This document shows positions 45,086 to 57,438 of a stretch of DNA of 64,000 bases, piece after piece. The position numbers were made by a program, and so were the translations under genes. The notes under the pieces were generated by a model, which was given only the letters and a program-made list of their open reading frames with translations, was not told the origin of the DNA and searched no databases. Positions within the stretch are counted from its first letter, which is position 1, and every line of letters starts with the position of its first letter. The DNA is from Serilophus lunatus (Eukaryota > Chordata > Aves > Passeriformes > Eurylaimidae): contig VXBA01001026.1 of the NCBI GenBank assembly GCA_013399895.1, positions 238,152-302,151 of the forward strand. Reading direction: 5' to 3'.

Positions 45086-46299
45086 GAGTCACCTCCACCT
45101 TCCAACAACCTCCATGGGACCTACATGCTCCATTCCCATCCAACACCCTCCCTCACCACCCATCTCTGTAGGTACAGGTCCCCACTAACTAATTCCAAAG
45201 GTGTTTTCACATCCCCTCTATTTCCAGGCAGTTTCTGTGTGACTCATGCACTGTCACAACCTATTTTCCCTAAGTTAAGTGCAGGGATTTGAAGTCAAGT
45301 CATCCATTCATGCTGTATTTTATCCTCTCTCTCTCTCATTCTCTCTCCCTTCAGAGCTCCCCAAGCAGATTTCCCAATAACTGCCCAAGTCCACACTCTG
45401 CTGGACCTGGATGTGGTCACCAGGTTTTACAGGAACACCTTTAACCAACACATTTAATTCAGGTTTATTTTTCATGGGACTTTTTTTTCCTCTTTTTCCC
45501 CTTTTTCCAAACCAGCAGTACAGTTTTCCATAGTCTAAGTGGAATCAAAGATCAGCCACAACACCATTTCCACGCTCTTCCATTTTAAAGACACAACCAG
45601 CATTTCACAGAGCTCAGAGACAAGACCCTCACACCACAAAAAAGGCAGTTTTCTGACTTTCTACTGTTAAAAAGCACCTGTTTCTAGTTCTGGGCCACAA
45701 CACTCTGCCCATAACCACGTGTGTGTGTGCAGGGAATGCTGCAGATCAGAGCTGGGAGCAGCTCTCCAATCCCCTGTCAGGCTGGCTGGCTGGGAATCGC
45801 TGGATTGGGGCACTTCACCCACTGAGTTTTCTCTCCCTCCTTGTTTTTTTGCCTCTTTACATCCTTCTGCATCTTTAACACATGACAAGCTGAGTTCTGT
45901 CCTCATTCTAGTGCTGCTGCCACCAGCCCAAGGGTGTGAGTCACAACCCAGCCTGCACATGAAGGATTTATTTAACATTCCAGGGAGACTGTTAATGCCT
46001 CAGTGCTGGATGGGTAAAGTCTGTCCCACCCCAAGGCACCAAACCCACCCATCCAACCCCTGTGCTCCAGCAGCCTGGAATGGGTGTCCAGAGCCACTGG
46101 AGAGTGATGCTGGAGCTGGAAACATCTCCAGCAGCTCCCCCAGCCTGGCCTGCAGCACACAGAGGGCTCCAGTGTTCCTCCTCAATCCCATTTTCTGTGC
46201 AAAAGGGAACAGCTCCAGGAATGCCAAGGAGAATTCCACATACTGTTATGCCCTGACATGCTCTGAGGCAGTTCCTGCCCAGGCAGTGAGGGCAGCTGT
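45086..46299. other. ANKRD11 5' intron, nothing recognised
   Basis: Includes a (TC)n-like run near 45328-45350 and a T-rich tract near 45480. No gene. Confidence 0.5.
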
Positions 46300-46418
46300 A
46301 GGTTTGAAGGACACCTGAACAACTTGGTGCAGTGGAAGGTGTCCTTGCTCACAGCAGGGGGGTGGGATGAGTTGACCCTTAAGGTCCCTTCCCACCCAAA
46401 CCATTCCAGGATTCCACA
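46300..46418 (+). mobile_element. CR1 LINE 3' end
   Basis: 'ttggtgcagtggaaggtgtc' through 'aaaccattccaggattccac'. Confidence 0.84.
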
Positions 46419-47207
46419 CTGATGCTCCCCAAGAGCAGCAGCTCAGTGTGGTGGGACCCAAGGGCCAGGTCTACAGCCCACACTTCTCAACTAATCTAAC
46501 CACTTTTCACAGGTCAAACAACCCTTCCCAAAACACAGCAGGACAAACTCCTCAACACCACACATCAGCCACGACAGGCTCAAATGCCCCTGGCCAAACA
46601 CCCACCCAGGGACACTCCACCACCGGGAGCCACCAGAGATGGATCTCCAGAGCCTCCTGTCCCCACCACAGGGGCTGCTGCATTCCAGGCTATTCCCAAG
46701 ACCACCCCAACCACCAGAGTGGCCTCCTGCACCTCCTGGCACGTCAGATCACATGCTCTGGCTACTCCAGGTCTGCATCCTTTGTGGCCACCTCCTGGAG
46801 CTGATGGGGATGGAACCCATTCACTGAGGTCCCTCTAAGCCCTTTCACCTCAGAGCCTCGTGACTGGGATTGAGCCAAGAGATTAAAAACAGCCTGTGAA
46901 ACACAAAGTGTGATTGTTCCCTCTGGGTCCCAACCAGAGGGTGTGTGGACAGGCTGGGGTATGGACAGATGGGGGTACAGACAAACCAGGCAGGTCCCCA
47001 GCCAGTGGTTTGCTATAAAATGAAGGATGTTGTGGGACACAGACTGGTGCCACGCTGTGCTGGCACACGTTGGAGCCGTGCAGGAGCTGAGCTGACAGGA
47101 TGGGCAGTGCTCCCCCACTGCACTTAGCCTGTGCACCCAAAATACTGGGATAGACTGGGTGGGCACTGGAGTTACAGCAAAATGTGGCACACAGGGTGTA
47201 TGACCAC
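46419..47207. other. ANKRD11 5' intron, nothing recognised
   Basis: Unique-looking sequence between two CR1 copies. Confidence 0.5.
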
Positions 47208-47378
47208 AGAATCCTGGAATGGAGTGGGTTGAAGGGACCTAAAAATCCATCCAGTCCCACCCCCAGCCATGGGCAGAGACACTCCCCACTGTCCCAGGGC
47301 CTTGGACACTGCCAGGGATGGGGCAGCCACAGCTTCTCTGGGCACCCTGTGCCAGGGCCTGCCCACCCTCCCAACACT
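47208..47378 (-). mobile_element. CR1 LINE 3' fragment with internal deletion
   Basis: 'cacagaatcctggaatggag', then 'cactgtcccagggccttgg', where about 15 bases present in other copies are missing, then the usual 'cagccacagcttctctggg'. Confidence 0.87.
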
Positions 47379-48452
47379 CCCATCCCATGGGGAGAACCTT
47401 TTGCTCTCCCCACCTTTGGCATCACATGGTCCTTCTGCCCCACAGATGAAGGATGTGAGGACCAAGTGTTATTTGTAGCAGGTTTTACTTCAGAAGGGCC
47501 AGTCTAAAATAGCTGTGGCCATCACACTGCACAGCTCTCCTCCCACCACGATCCCTGCAGATGCTCTGCTCTTGCTGAGATGTGAACTGGGAATTTTTTT
47601 TCCCCTTATTTCTAAAAACTGTGCGAGGAACACATTTATTTTAGCACAGAAATGTGAGGGGCTGGGAAGGCCCAGCTCAGCACTTGGTGGGACATGCAGA
47701 CACCCAGCCAAAGGCATTGATTAGGACAGGCTTTACCCACTAATTGACACCAGAGCTGCCCCTCCCCGTGGTATCAGGCCCTGAATGGGGGCATTGTCTC
47801 AGGCACCAAAATCCCAGCAGAAGTCCATTAGCATCCAAAGGGAGGAGCCTGAATGGATCACACGGAGCCTTTGGAAAGTAAGAGTGAAAGGAATGCCACC
47901 CAACGCCGCCGTTAAGTGATGCTCATTGTCCAAATGAAACCATCAGAAGCAAAGTCCTTGACTCTCCCAACGCCTCCACAGGCTGCTGAGCCCAGGAACG
48001 AGGCTGGTCGGAATTTAAAGCTCTGGACTTGTCCCAAGTATGGATTAGTCCATTTCTTTGTGAGCACTTGATCACACGGAACTATATTTGGATTGCCAGA
48101 AGGAAAGCTCCAATCTCCAGGGAGGTTTATGTGGCTGCACCCCCCTCACATGCAGGGAACAGGCTCTGGGGGAGCTGGGAAATGCCCCAGGTTCCAGGGG
48201 ATGGCAGGAGGGAGCCCAGCACTGTCCAAAGAATCTGGGCTGAAAGCAGGACTGAAGAACTTTTTGCAAATAGTGAAACTACTGCAGGTGTTGGGAACAC
48301 GACTGGCACAGCAGCAGGGCCAAGGGCAGGGCCTCCAAACTGGGGGAGAACCCAGAGGTTCCTCCACGAGAGCAGAACATGCAAAGCCACTTTGGAGTTG
48401 CTCCCTAGTGCCAGTGTGGAGTTGGTCTGCTGGGTCATTCATTTAAAGCACA
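47379..48452. other. ANKRD11 5' intron, nothing recognised
   Basis: Unique-looking sequence; no gene supported. Confidence 0.5.
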
Positions 48453-48514
48453 ATTTCTGGTTGGAATAAGATCTTTAAGGTGCCTCCCAATCCAAACCAT
48501 TCTATAATTCCATG
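48453..48514 (+). mobile_element. CR1 LINE 3' terminus, very short
   Basis: 'ggttggaataagatctttaa' to 'aaaccattctataattccat'. Confidence 0.75.
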
Positions 48515-48904
48515 ATAAAACCTCTGCCATTTGCTGCCTCTTTAGCTTTTCCATGGCCACCACAGATCACAGTCCCCAGCAGAATCCATGGAGTGAGTTC
48601 TCCCAGTCAGAGGAGCAAGGAGCCAACCCTGGATGCTGCTCCAGCCCTCACTGGGGTCCTGTGCCCTCCACAGGGCTGTGCTGCTCCCCAGAGAGGCCAA
48701 AGCAGGAGCAGCTCCTTTAGAAGGTGCTGGACAATGACCAGTCCTCCTCCTGCCCCTCTGCACATCAGCCTGGCCCCAGGACAGCACAAACTCACTCCTC
48801 CAGACACCACATTTTAATGCCCTTCTTGCAAAACAAGAGCTTGGCAAAAAATATCCTCTTGAAATGACCCCAGGAAAATGAGAAGGTCGGGAAAAGGCAA
48901 AATG

Positions 48905-49125
48905 TTTAAGCTCATCTCATTGCACTCCAGCCTTAGTGGACACCTCCCACTGTCCCAGGCTGCTCCAACCTGGCCTTGGGCACTTCCAGGGATGGAGCAG
49001 CCACAGCTTCTCTGGGAATTCCAGCCCAGCCCCTCCCTACCCTCCCAGCCAGGAATCCCTTCCCAATATCCCATCTGACCCTCTGGCAGCGGGAAGCCAT
49101 TCCCTGCGTGCTGCCCCTCCAGACC
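48905..49125 (-). mobile_element. CR1 LINE 3' fragment
   Basis: 'aagctcatctcattgcactc', 'acctcccactgtcccaggc', 'cttcccaatatcccatctga'. The terminal repeat end is missing. Confidence 0.85.
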
Positions 49126-49937
49126 CTCTTCCCAAATTCCTCCCCCTTGTTTTCCCAAGCCCCACAAGGGCCCCCCTCCCACTGACTGGGTCCAGCCTCC
49201 TCCCAGAGGGATCCCCCAACACCAGGAGCAGGGAGGGAAGGAGCCAAACCCTCTTTCCAGCCCTGATCCCTGCAAACCCCTGGTGGCTGCTGCTCACACC
49301 CAGCTGTTGGCTGTGTGTGGCTATTTTTGCACTGCCTAGAGAACAAAAATACAGGGGAGCTATGTCAGGTGAAGGCTTGCACTGCTCACGGTGTGATCAC
49401 AGCCAAACTAGGTCAAGCCTTCACCAGATTCCTTTAAAAAAGGAAAGGGAAAAATAATCAGTGGGAGAACAGTGAACTCCCAGGGAAGGAAAAATGCTTG
49501 TGAACATCCACGACACTGTGCACTGGATGACTGGGGAAAAAAATACATGTATGTATTTTTATCCACATCTTTTCATAGTTTAAATGGTAGATTTTTAATG
49601 TTTCTTTTTTTAATTTTAGGACACCAAAGTGTCTTGGGCTGCAAAGAAGATATTCCATACGTATTTAATGCACTGCTTTAAACCAAAGAGGAGGTTTCAC
49701 CTATAAAATATAACCTGGTGGCCCATTTTTGGTGTGTGGCAACTTGATTGCACTTCGTGGCTTCTCCACCCTGAATAAAGGCATTCTCCTGTGCTCTGGG
49801 AGCAGGAGCTGGGCAGGTAAGAGGATCCCAGGGCTGGGGGGAAAAGGCAACTTGATATCATTGTCTACAAGGGGAGGGCAAGCTAAATTAATTTAATTTC
49901 TTTTAGAGGACAGATTCCCACTAGAGACTGAGTATTC
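49126..49937. other. ANKRD11 5' intron, nothing recognised
   Basis: Unique-looking; an AT-rich stretch near 49540-49690. Confidence 0.5.
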
Positions 49938-50262
49938 CTGGGTCTGAGAGAGCTGGGGATGTTCAGTCTGGAGAAGAGAAGGATCCATGGAGACCTGAGA
50001 GCCCCTTGCAGAGCCTGAAAGGGCTTCAGAAGAGCTGGGGAGGGACTTGGGACAAGGGATGGAGGGACAGGACACAGGGAATGGCTTCCCAGTGCCCCAG
50101 GGCAGGGTTAGGTGGGATATTGGGAAGGAATTCCTGGCTGGGAGGGGGGGGAGGGGCTGGGATGGAATTCCCAGAGAAGCTGTGGCTGCCCCATCCCTGG
50201 CAGTGTCCAGGGCCAGGTTGGAGCCCCCTGGGACAGTGGGAGGTGTCCCTGCCCGTGGGACA
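49938..50262 (+). mobile_element. CR1 LINE fragment lacking its extreme 3' end
   Basis: 'gggatgttcagtctggagaa' (a block further 5' than in most copies) through 'gaagctgtggctgccccatc' and 'gtgggaggtgtccctgccc'. It then breaks off before the usual terminus. Confidence 0.87.
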
Positions 50263-50439
50263 GACACTGGACATCTGGCCTGTCACCTCCTGGCAGAGGA
50301 ACCCTGGACACACCAACCCTTCCCAGGCTCATGGAAATGAAGAACCAGGTGACTTCAAACACCTTCCCAGCGAAAAAAACACTCCCAGGGCTTTACTCAA
50401 AGACGTGCCACATAAAGCCTGTGTTCCTGCAAAACCCGA

Positions 50440-50800
50440 TGCACGGTTATCAGCCCAGGCCAACGTATTTACCCTAAAATTGGGTAATATTGTTTTATGG
50501 CCCTTAATAGTCGCAGCCGGCAGAGCTGGGAACAGACGCTGCCGAGCAGTTTCTCAGCCTTTCATCAGCGCTGCGTGGGCGTCGAATTCTGGAGCTAATC
50601 ACCTTAGCAACGGCTCCAAACATATGTGCAGTGACATCAGCTGATTCCTGAAAGCTGTAAATAGAGGATAATAGCACGAAAAAATTCTGGAGCCAAGCCA
50701 AGACCCAAAAAACATACTATTAAAGCACCGCCTGTAATTCAATGTATGCAAACTTTGTTTGCATCCCCGCTCCCCAAAACCTGGGTAATTACACACCTAC
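50440..50800. promoter_or_regulatory. Repeat-free AT-rich island, candidate intronic enhancer
   Basis: It follows a CR1 copy and has a clearly different composition. It contains CCTTAGCAACGG (50602-50613), similar to an RFX X-box half-site, and a 'gtgacatcagctgattcc' segment nearby with a CRE-like TGACATCA. No coding potential. Conservation is the test. Confidence 0.3.
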
Positions 50801-51737
50801 CAGCACAAGTGGTGATTGTCCCCACTGCAGGCTGCTCTCGGTTTCAAGAATTTCCCAGAAAATGAGGATTTCATAGAAACCCTCCTTTGAATTTCATTTT
50901 AAAAAAGCTCGGAGAAGAAGAGGCTGAAGGGACCCGCTCCGGAGCATCCAGCCTCGGGTTTAAAGTCAACGAGTAACAGCTTCGACTTGGAGAATTATTT
51001 GTAAATAGGAAAATCAACAATGTTGCTCATGGGCTTCATCCCTGACTCACGCAGGAATTGTGGCAAACTCTGCCCCGAGGACGTGCTGCCCTTGGAAAAG
51101 AGGAGCTGGGGCAGGAGCAGGAGCGAGGAACCCGCTGCAGCCTGAAAGGGGCATATTCTGAATTACCTCATGTTTGGGACCTCATTAAGACCCTGCACTG
51201 TCCGTTCAGGGAGTCCCTCAATCAGCCATCAGCGTAAGACACGAGCACAATGTCCTTTTTGTTCCCCCTCGTCTCGTTGTGACCCACATTCCCCAGTTCT
51301 GTTGTGCAGGACGTGACCTGGCCGCCTAAAGAAACCTTTGCAGAGCCTCCATGGTGAGCTGGCAGCAGGGAGGGGAGCGAGGGGAGACGGAGGAATGGCC
51401 TTAATAGGATTTTCAAATGTCAAAAAATATCTTTAGCAGGCCCATTTAGGCAGAGCCTGAGTTGAAAGCAGAATTTGCTGTGCAGGGAAACAGCGTTTGC
51501 ATGTTAAGAGAACCCTGGGAGAGCAGCACAAACCATTTGATTCCTTCTCCCTCCTTGGGAAAACCCAGGGAAGAGAAGGGCACGGTGCCCTGGGCAGCAG
51601 GGTGAGCACCCACCATGCCCAGGCAGCGAGGAGGAACCGGGGGGGGGGTCAGAGCTTCAGAGCAGCTCCTGGGATCCAGGCCCTGCTCCAAGGCAAAGGG
51701 ACCAGCAAACCCAGTTCATCTGATGTCCACAGAGCTG
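50801..51737. other. ANKRD11 5' intron, nothing recognised
   Basis: Unique-looking sequence; a short G run near 51643. Confidence 0.5.
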
Positions 51738-52083
51738 GGGAAGGGGCTGGAGCACCAGGAGGGGCTGAGGGAGCTGGGGGGGTCAGCCTGGAGCAAAGGA
51801 GGCTCAGGGGGGCCCTGGAATTCTCTGGGGGGCCAGGAGGAGAGGGAACGGCCTCAGGCTGGGCCAGGGCAGGGGCAGGGGGCACAGGAGGGGGAATTTG
51901 GGGCTGGCAAGGGGGGTCAGGCCTTGGCAGGGGCTGCCCAGGGAGGGGGGCAGTGCCCAGCCCTGGAGTGTCCAAGGAAGGGCTGGATGTGGCACCAGGG
52001 CCAAGGTGGGGATGGGGCACAGGGGGCACTCCATCCTGGAGGGCTTTTCCAACCTCTGACCCTGTGATTGAGTGATTCTGTGA
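51738..52083 (+). mobile_element. CR1 LINE 3' fragment, about 345 bp
   Basis: One of the longer copies: 'gagctgggggggtcagcctg', 'ggaattctctggggggccag', 'gagggcttttccaacctctg', ending 'attgagtgattctgtga'. Confidence 0.88.
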
Positions 52084-53503
52084 AGGGCCTGCATTAAAAA
52101 TAAAAATAATAAGGGAAAGGGGAAATACAAACTCAACAGCTGCAGCAGGAGGATCCAGCACAGAGCCTGAAGCAAGAAACTCCCCTCCTTTTTCTGTGTA
52201 GGGTCGAGGTTTTTTTCTCTATCAATTAGAGCCACAAGGAAATCCAGCGGATGGAGATCAGCAGTGTTAATTGTTACTGCACCCAATTAGCAATATTGTT
52301 TACCTGCAGGTAATTCACAGTGCCTCACCTAGATGTAGAAACTTGGTAGTGCCTTCTGCTTACTAGAAAACCACCCTGCCAGGGATAACTCTGCTATTTG
52401 CTTTATGCCCCTTAATGTCTGTAACCCATGGCTCCCCACCCCAGGAGGATGCCATGGCCACTCCTGCTCCCTCCACCACAGGCTCCTGCCCAGCTGCTAA
52501 GAACAAAACAGGCCCTCCCTGAGCTGGGGAAGGTGAGATGCAGGGAAGGACAAAGCTCCCAGGAGCCAGAGGGGGAGGAGAGGGCAGTGCCAGTGTGGGA
52601 ACCAGCTGGTGGGTGCCCCATGTGTGGAGGTGCCTCAGCGGGGACCAACAGGAGCCCAACAGCAGGACCAAGGAACAGCTGCAATATTCCACACATTCTG
52701 CACTACCAAAGCTTCCCCGTGTCCAGAGCATTTATAAATCTACGTCAGCAACACCCTGGAGCTCTGCAGGGCTGTGCTCCCCCCCCTGCAGCTGCAGAGA
52801 ACCAGGATCCAAGAGCACGAGGTCCCGTCGGAAGCATGTGCAGAGCTGAGATGCTGCTGCAAACACCTTCCTCTCCTCTGGCCTGTCCTGCCTCCCACGA
52901 GCTCCCACCTCAAGAGGAGCACACAGAGGCTGGTGCCACCATCCCCCTGCCCTTGGCCTCGGACCAGGAGCCCAAATTTCCCTCCCTGAGCAACACAAGC
53001 CACCCCTGCAGCGTCACCCCCATCCAGTGACACACATCCTCTGGAAAGAGCTCAAACCTCGTGCTCAAGGACAGCAAAGAAACTCCAGGAAAGGGTATGG
53101 AAAGCAGATCCATCCACCCTCTTTTCCAGACCTGTGCCTTTAAAAGCAGAAGCTCCACCATCCTCTGGAAACTGGTGCACGTGTGCCCCGAGATAAACAA
53201 CATCACGGGACAGGTAAGCTGGTTACTCATGATTTATCACACCATCTCCCCATCTAATTGCAGAGCTAAGCAGGCACTCATCTAATCCACCATAAGCAGC
53301 TTACACTTCCTTAGGCAGCTCACTTCCTGGTTGGGAAATCATCATTCCCTGAGTCCTGCTCTGGAAGGTGAGGACCCACCCTTCCCAATCACCCTGCACA
53401 CACTCTGAGACTTGAGGGAGGCACTCCCAGGACAAGCAACTCCTGGAAGAGGGTCCCAAACGCCTGCCCAGGGTGGTGGGGCAGACACTGTGCCCTGTGG
53501 ATG
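52084..53503. other. ANKRD11 5' intron, nothing recognised
   Basis: Unique-looking sequence; no gene supported. Confidence 0.5.
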
Positions 53504-53580
53504 TGGCACCTGGGCACAGGTGGCCTTGGCAGTGCTGGGGGAATGGGTGGGATCATTCCCAACCTATTCTGTGACTCTAC
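53504..53580 (+). mobile_element. Possible diverged CR1 3' end
   Basis: 'ccttggcagtgctgggggaa' and 'gggatcattcccaacctatt' followed by 'ctgtgactct' resemble the CR1 terminus. The match is weak. Confidence 0.45.
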
Positions 53581-53929
53581 TCCATACTGGGTGCTGAACA
53601 AAGTTTCTTCCACCTTTGTGTCCTGCTGCTCTGGTCATGCACTGCAGGTCCTTGCTCCAAGTCTTCCCAGATTTTTAACTCTGTTTTTTTCCATACTAAC
53701 AGCTCACTGCTCCCTGGCTGTGTTTCTCCATTTATTCTTCACTAGTTTACTAGGAACAGGGCACCACAACCTGATGCTTTTGGATTCTAGTCTAGAATTC
53801 CTAGGACTTGGGTTTTTTTAATTACATTTTCAAAATCCTTGGAGACCCACAAAAATGAGCATAAAAAGCTGCAAAGGGCCACCAAACCAGTGTCCCCATG
53901 TGATCAGAGATCCCCTCCCATCCCAAGAG

Positions 53930-54058
53930 GATGCAAAGGCCAGATGGGACAGTGCTTGGAGCAACCTGGTCTGGTGGAAAGTGTCCCTGCCCATGGCGGG
54001 GGGTTGGAACTGAAGGAGCTTTAAGGTTCTTTCCAACTCAAACCATTCCCTCATTCCA
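53930..54058 (+). mobile_element. CR1 LINE 3' fragment
   Basis: 'aaaggccagatgggacagtg', 'ggtggaaagtgtccctgccc', 'tcaaaccattccctcattcc'. Confidence 0.87.
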
Positions 54059-54191
54059 CAAACTTTGGCTTTTCTCCACAGAGCAGTGGGTAAGAAGGAG
54101 GTTAGAGAAAGGCTCAGGGGAGAGATCTCAGGGTTTGGGTTCCATCAAGCTTTTCTCACTGCTGGGAAGCTGCAGCCACTGGAAGCTCACA

Positions 54192-54418
54192 GAATTACAC
54201 AGAATCAATAAGGAAAAGACTGTAGAGATCATCAAGTCCAACCTTTACCCAGGTTAGCAACCTACCCAACATCAGTCTAACATCTGTACCATCTATACCA
54301 TTTGGATGGTTATCCAAACCATCTAAACCATACCACTAAGTTCATCATCTAACCTATCCTTAAACACATCCAGGGTCAGTGACTCTACCACCTCCCTTGG
54401 AAGCCCATTCCAGTGGGA
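54192..54418 (-). mobile_element. CR1 LINE 3' fragment, third subfamily type
   Basis: 'attacacagaatcaataagg', 'gagatcatcaagtccaacct', 'agtgactctaccacctccct'. It contains a local expansion of 'accatctatacca' units. It ends where a minisatellite begins. Confidence 0.8.
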
Positions 54419-54420
54419 AA

Positions 54421-54626
54421 TCAAGCTGCAGCCCCTGGAAGCTCCAGCCTTGGAAGCTGCATCCCTGGAAGCTGCAGCCCCTGGAAGCTGCAGCCCCTGG
54501 AAGCTGCAGCCCTGGAAGTTCCAGCCCCTGGAAGCTGCAGCCCCTGGAAGCTGCAGCCCTGGAAGTTCCAGCCCCTGGAAGCTGCAGCCCTGGAAGTTCC
54601 ATCCCCTGGAAGCTGCAGCCCTGGAG
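54421..54626. repeat. 16/17-bp minisatellite, about 12 units
   Basis: Alternating units 'ctggaagctgcagcccc' and 'ctggaagttccagcccc' follow a CR1 end directly. Confidence 0.93.
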
Positions 54627-55493
54627 CCATGGGCTGGAGGAGCCCAAGGTGTCCCTCACACACCTTCACTCACAAAGGGGGATTTCCTGACTTGCAACAC
54701 CAGAGAACTTTACCCCAAAACTACCCCTGAACTCAGGCCAGTGACCTGAACTCAGGCTTCAGAATCACCCCAGATAAGGAGCCAGATCCAACACCAGCAG
54801 CACCTGGAAATGCTGCCCCTGATCCCTCCACCCCTCCAGTGCTCCCGGGCCACCCCGAGCTCCTCCTCCCCATCTTTAGCCTGATACAAAATTTATTTCA
54901 CCATCTGTAAAATTCACTGGTGTAGCTGCACACCCTGGGAGGCTCGGATGGGGCCGAGGAGTGTTTCAGCTCCCAGTGCAATGTATAATTGAAGAGCAAG
55001 GCACTGGCAGCGGGTTTGGAGAGGCTGGGTGATGTAATGGGGAGCTGCAATAAGGGCTGGCCGGGGGGGGCTGCTCCCATCCATTATTTATGGGCTCCTG
55101 GCGTGCAGCCTGGGGAGGGTCATGGCACTGAAAGCCAACTTTCCCTGCATTGTTCCCAGCTCCTGCCCAGCTGTCACTTCACTCCCTAATTTAATACACC
55201 CAGCACGGCGTAAAAGGATGGAGGGCTGCTGCCTGGAATGGGAATGGGAACGGGAACAGGGAGGTGGGGTCTGCACAGAGCTGCTGGGGGCTCAGTCATC
55301 TCTGGGAAAGGTGCTGACTTGGCTGGTTTAAATCTGCCTTTCTGCCTCCTGGATTGAGATGGGGAGTGGTCTGAGTGTTTGGGGGGGGAGAGGAAAGGTG
55401 GGGTGTCCATCTCTGTCACTGGGAGGCTGCACTGCATGGCTACCTCCATACCCCAGCAAGAGCTGCTCAATAATGTATGGAAATATGAGGGGG
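54627..55493. other. ANKRD11 5' intron, nothing recognised
   Basis: Unique-looking sequence with a short (GGGAAT)n-like run near 55241. It leads to a small gap. Confidence 0.5.
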
Positions 55494-55526
55494 NNNNNNN
55501 NNNNNNNNNNNNNNNNNNNNNNNNNN
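55494..55526. other. Assembly gap (33 N)
   Basis: Short N run inside the 5' intron. Confidence 0.99.
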
Positions 55527-55647
55527 GAAAGTGCATTTCAGCTCTCCAGAATAATAGTAAAAAAATTAAATTAGTATGTATGTGTAAAAATAGAATAATA
55601 ATCTCCTCTAGGTGGTTGTTTCAGCCACAGTTTAAAGTGCACAGGCA

Positions 55648-55692
55648 AGGTCTGGAATGAGCTTGGGCCATTCCATGATCCCATGATTCTGG
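55648..55692 (+). mobile_element. CR1 LINE 3' terminus, very short
   Basis: 'ggaatgagcttgggccattc' followed by 'catgatcccatgattctggg'. Confidence 0.65.
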
Positions 55693-56479
55693 GTCTCTGT
55701 CACTGCAAGAGATGCTTCCTGTGGATGTTGCTCTGGAAGAAATCAGGAATGAGCTGCTTTTGCAGCTCCTGTGCTTGGTCCTGCCCCACTGATCAACAGG
55801 ATTCACATATCCCAAACATCCATCCCATTCCTCAAAGCAAAATTGACTCCAGCTTAAATAATAAAGTGGTTTTCAAGTCTTGCAAAGCCAGGAAAACCAC
55901 CTGAATTTTCCTGGCAAACCAGGAGTGCCCAGGTTTGGGTTGAGACACGCAAAGGACATTCTGATGATCATCAGATTCCACCAAAAACACAGAGCCTGCA
56001 CCAAAGGGAAGCTGCCAAAAAAGAAAACTCGGGCCCAGAGGAAGCAGGTGACTCAAACAGGGGCCTGGGGGAGGCTCCTGGTGCTGCCCCAGCACCATCT
56101 GGCACAGCCACCCCCAGGAGTGGAGCAAGGGCAATGTCCCCAAACCTTTTCCTATTAGAAAGACAGGGGGGGAAAAAAAGACAAGACAGAAAAACATCAT
56201 TGACCTTGAAAACCAGCAACGAGCCTTTCCTTCAACTTTTCTGCACTGCAAAAATCAGGAGGAATTCTGCTCAAAACCCCAGAAAAAGGGGGAAGCAGGA
56301 TGACCACAGGAGGGACAGGCAGGTTGCCAGGCCAGAGGTGGCCCCAGCCCTGGGCTATGAGGACCACGTGCCACCAGGGCCTTCACATCCTCCCCAAACC
56401 CAGGATTATTGCCATGGCAACTATCTGGAGAACTTATTAAGGGGAAAAAAAACCCCAACCCAGAACAGTTTGAACACAC
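55693..56479. other. ANKRD11 5' intron, nothing recognised
   Basis: Unique-looking sequence between a short CR1 end and the AT-rich island. Confidence 0.5.
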
Positions 56480-57010
56480 AGCCCCTCCGCTCATAACGTA
56501 CCAGCTGACTAAATTAGCAGCACTAAGGTTTTTAGTAATCAAAATAGATCATGTTCCAGCAACTCAATCTTCTCTGTGCCACAGCTCAAGAGAAAAATCT
56601 GATAGTAATACCAATGGGGGGGAGGAGGAGGAGGAATTCTAGGTTTTCCAAGACCACAGCCCCTGTATCAAGACAAGTCTTATCCCATTCAAGATATTAT
56701 TTCAGTATCTGACAGTTCAAGTGCTGTTAAATAAGGCTGAGTTCCCAAGAGATGATAAACTTTGGTGCAAGGCCCCTACTAGAGAATCAGAGATGGCTAT
56801 CATGGCACAAAGCAGCCATCTATTAAAAAAATCCATTCGATCACCTCAAATTTGTACCAAAAAAGAGCATCATTTGCAAATCCTCAGCTTGCAAATCGGG
56901 AATATTTGCTCTGAGAAAGAACAAGTCACTTATTAAAGCTGATTGCAAATAAATTAAAAATTAGCAACACCTGTTAGTGCCACACAGCAAAGGAATTGTC
57001 TTTCTTGAGT
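56480..57010. promoter_or_regulatory. Repeat-free AT-rich island with three POU-like sites
   Basis: About 530 bases of AT-rich unique sequence. It contains the palindrome ATTTGCAAAT (56872-56881) and TGCAAAT again at 56890-56896 and 56944-56950, each matching the octamer core. Candidate conserved enhancer; conservation untested. Confidence 0.35.
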
Positions 57011-57119
57011 TGATTAATCTGTAACCAAATTCCTGTTTCCTTCCAGGATTGGTCTGGAAAACAGCAGAGACAGAAGCACAGTGGTAAAGAAAGGAAGATG
57101 TGACTCCAGCAAGGAGCAG

Positions 57120-57438
57120 AGAAGGGGAAAGGCTGGAGCAAAGGAGGCTCAGGGGGACCCTGGAATTCTCTGCAATCCCTGCCAGGAGGGGGGAGCCAGG
57201 GGGGGAAACAGCCTCAAGTTGTACCAGGGGAGACTGAGGTTGGATATTGGGGAAATTCTTCATGGGAAGGGTGTAAAGCATTGGGACAGACTGTTAAGGC
57301 AGCGGTGAAGTCACCATCCCTGGGAGTGTTCAGGAAATACGTGGATGTGGCACCTGAGGATGTAGTTCAGTGGTGGTGCTGGGCTGATGGTTGGCTTTGA
57401 TCACCTTAGAGGGCTTTTCCAACTTTAACCCCTCCATG
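57120..57438 (+). mobile_element. CR1 LINE 3' fragment, about 320 bp
   Basis: 'ggctggagcaaaggaggctc', 'ccctggaattctctgcaatc', 'gtcaccatccctgggagtgt', 'gagggcttttccaactttaa'. It is the same type as the copy at 51738. Confidence 0.88.
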
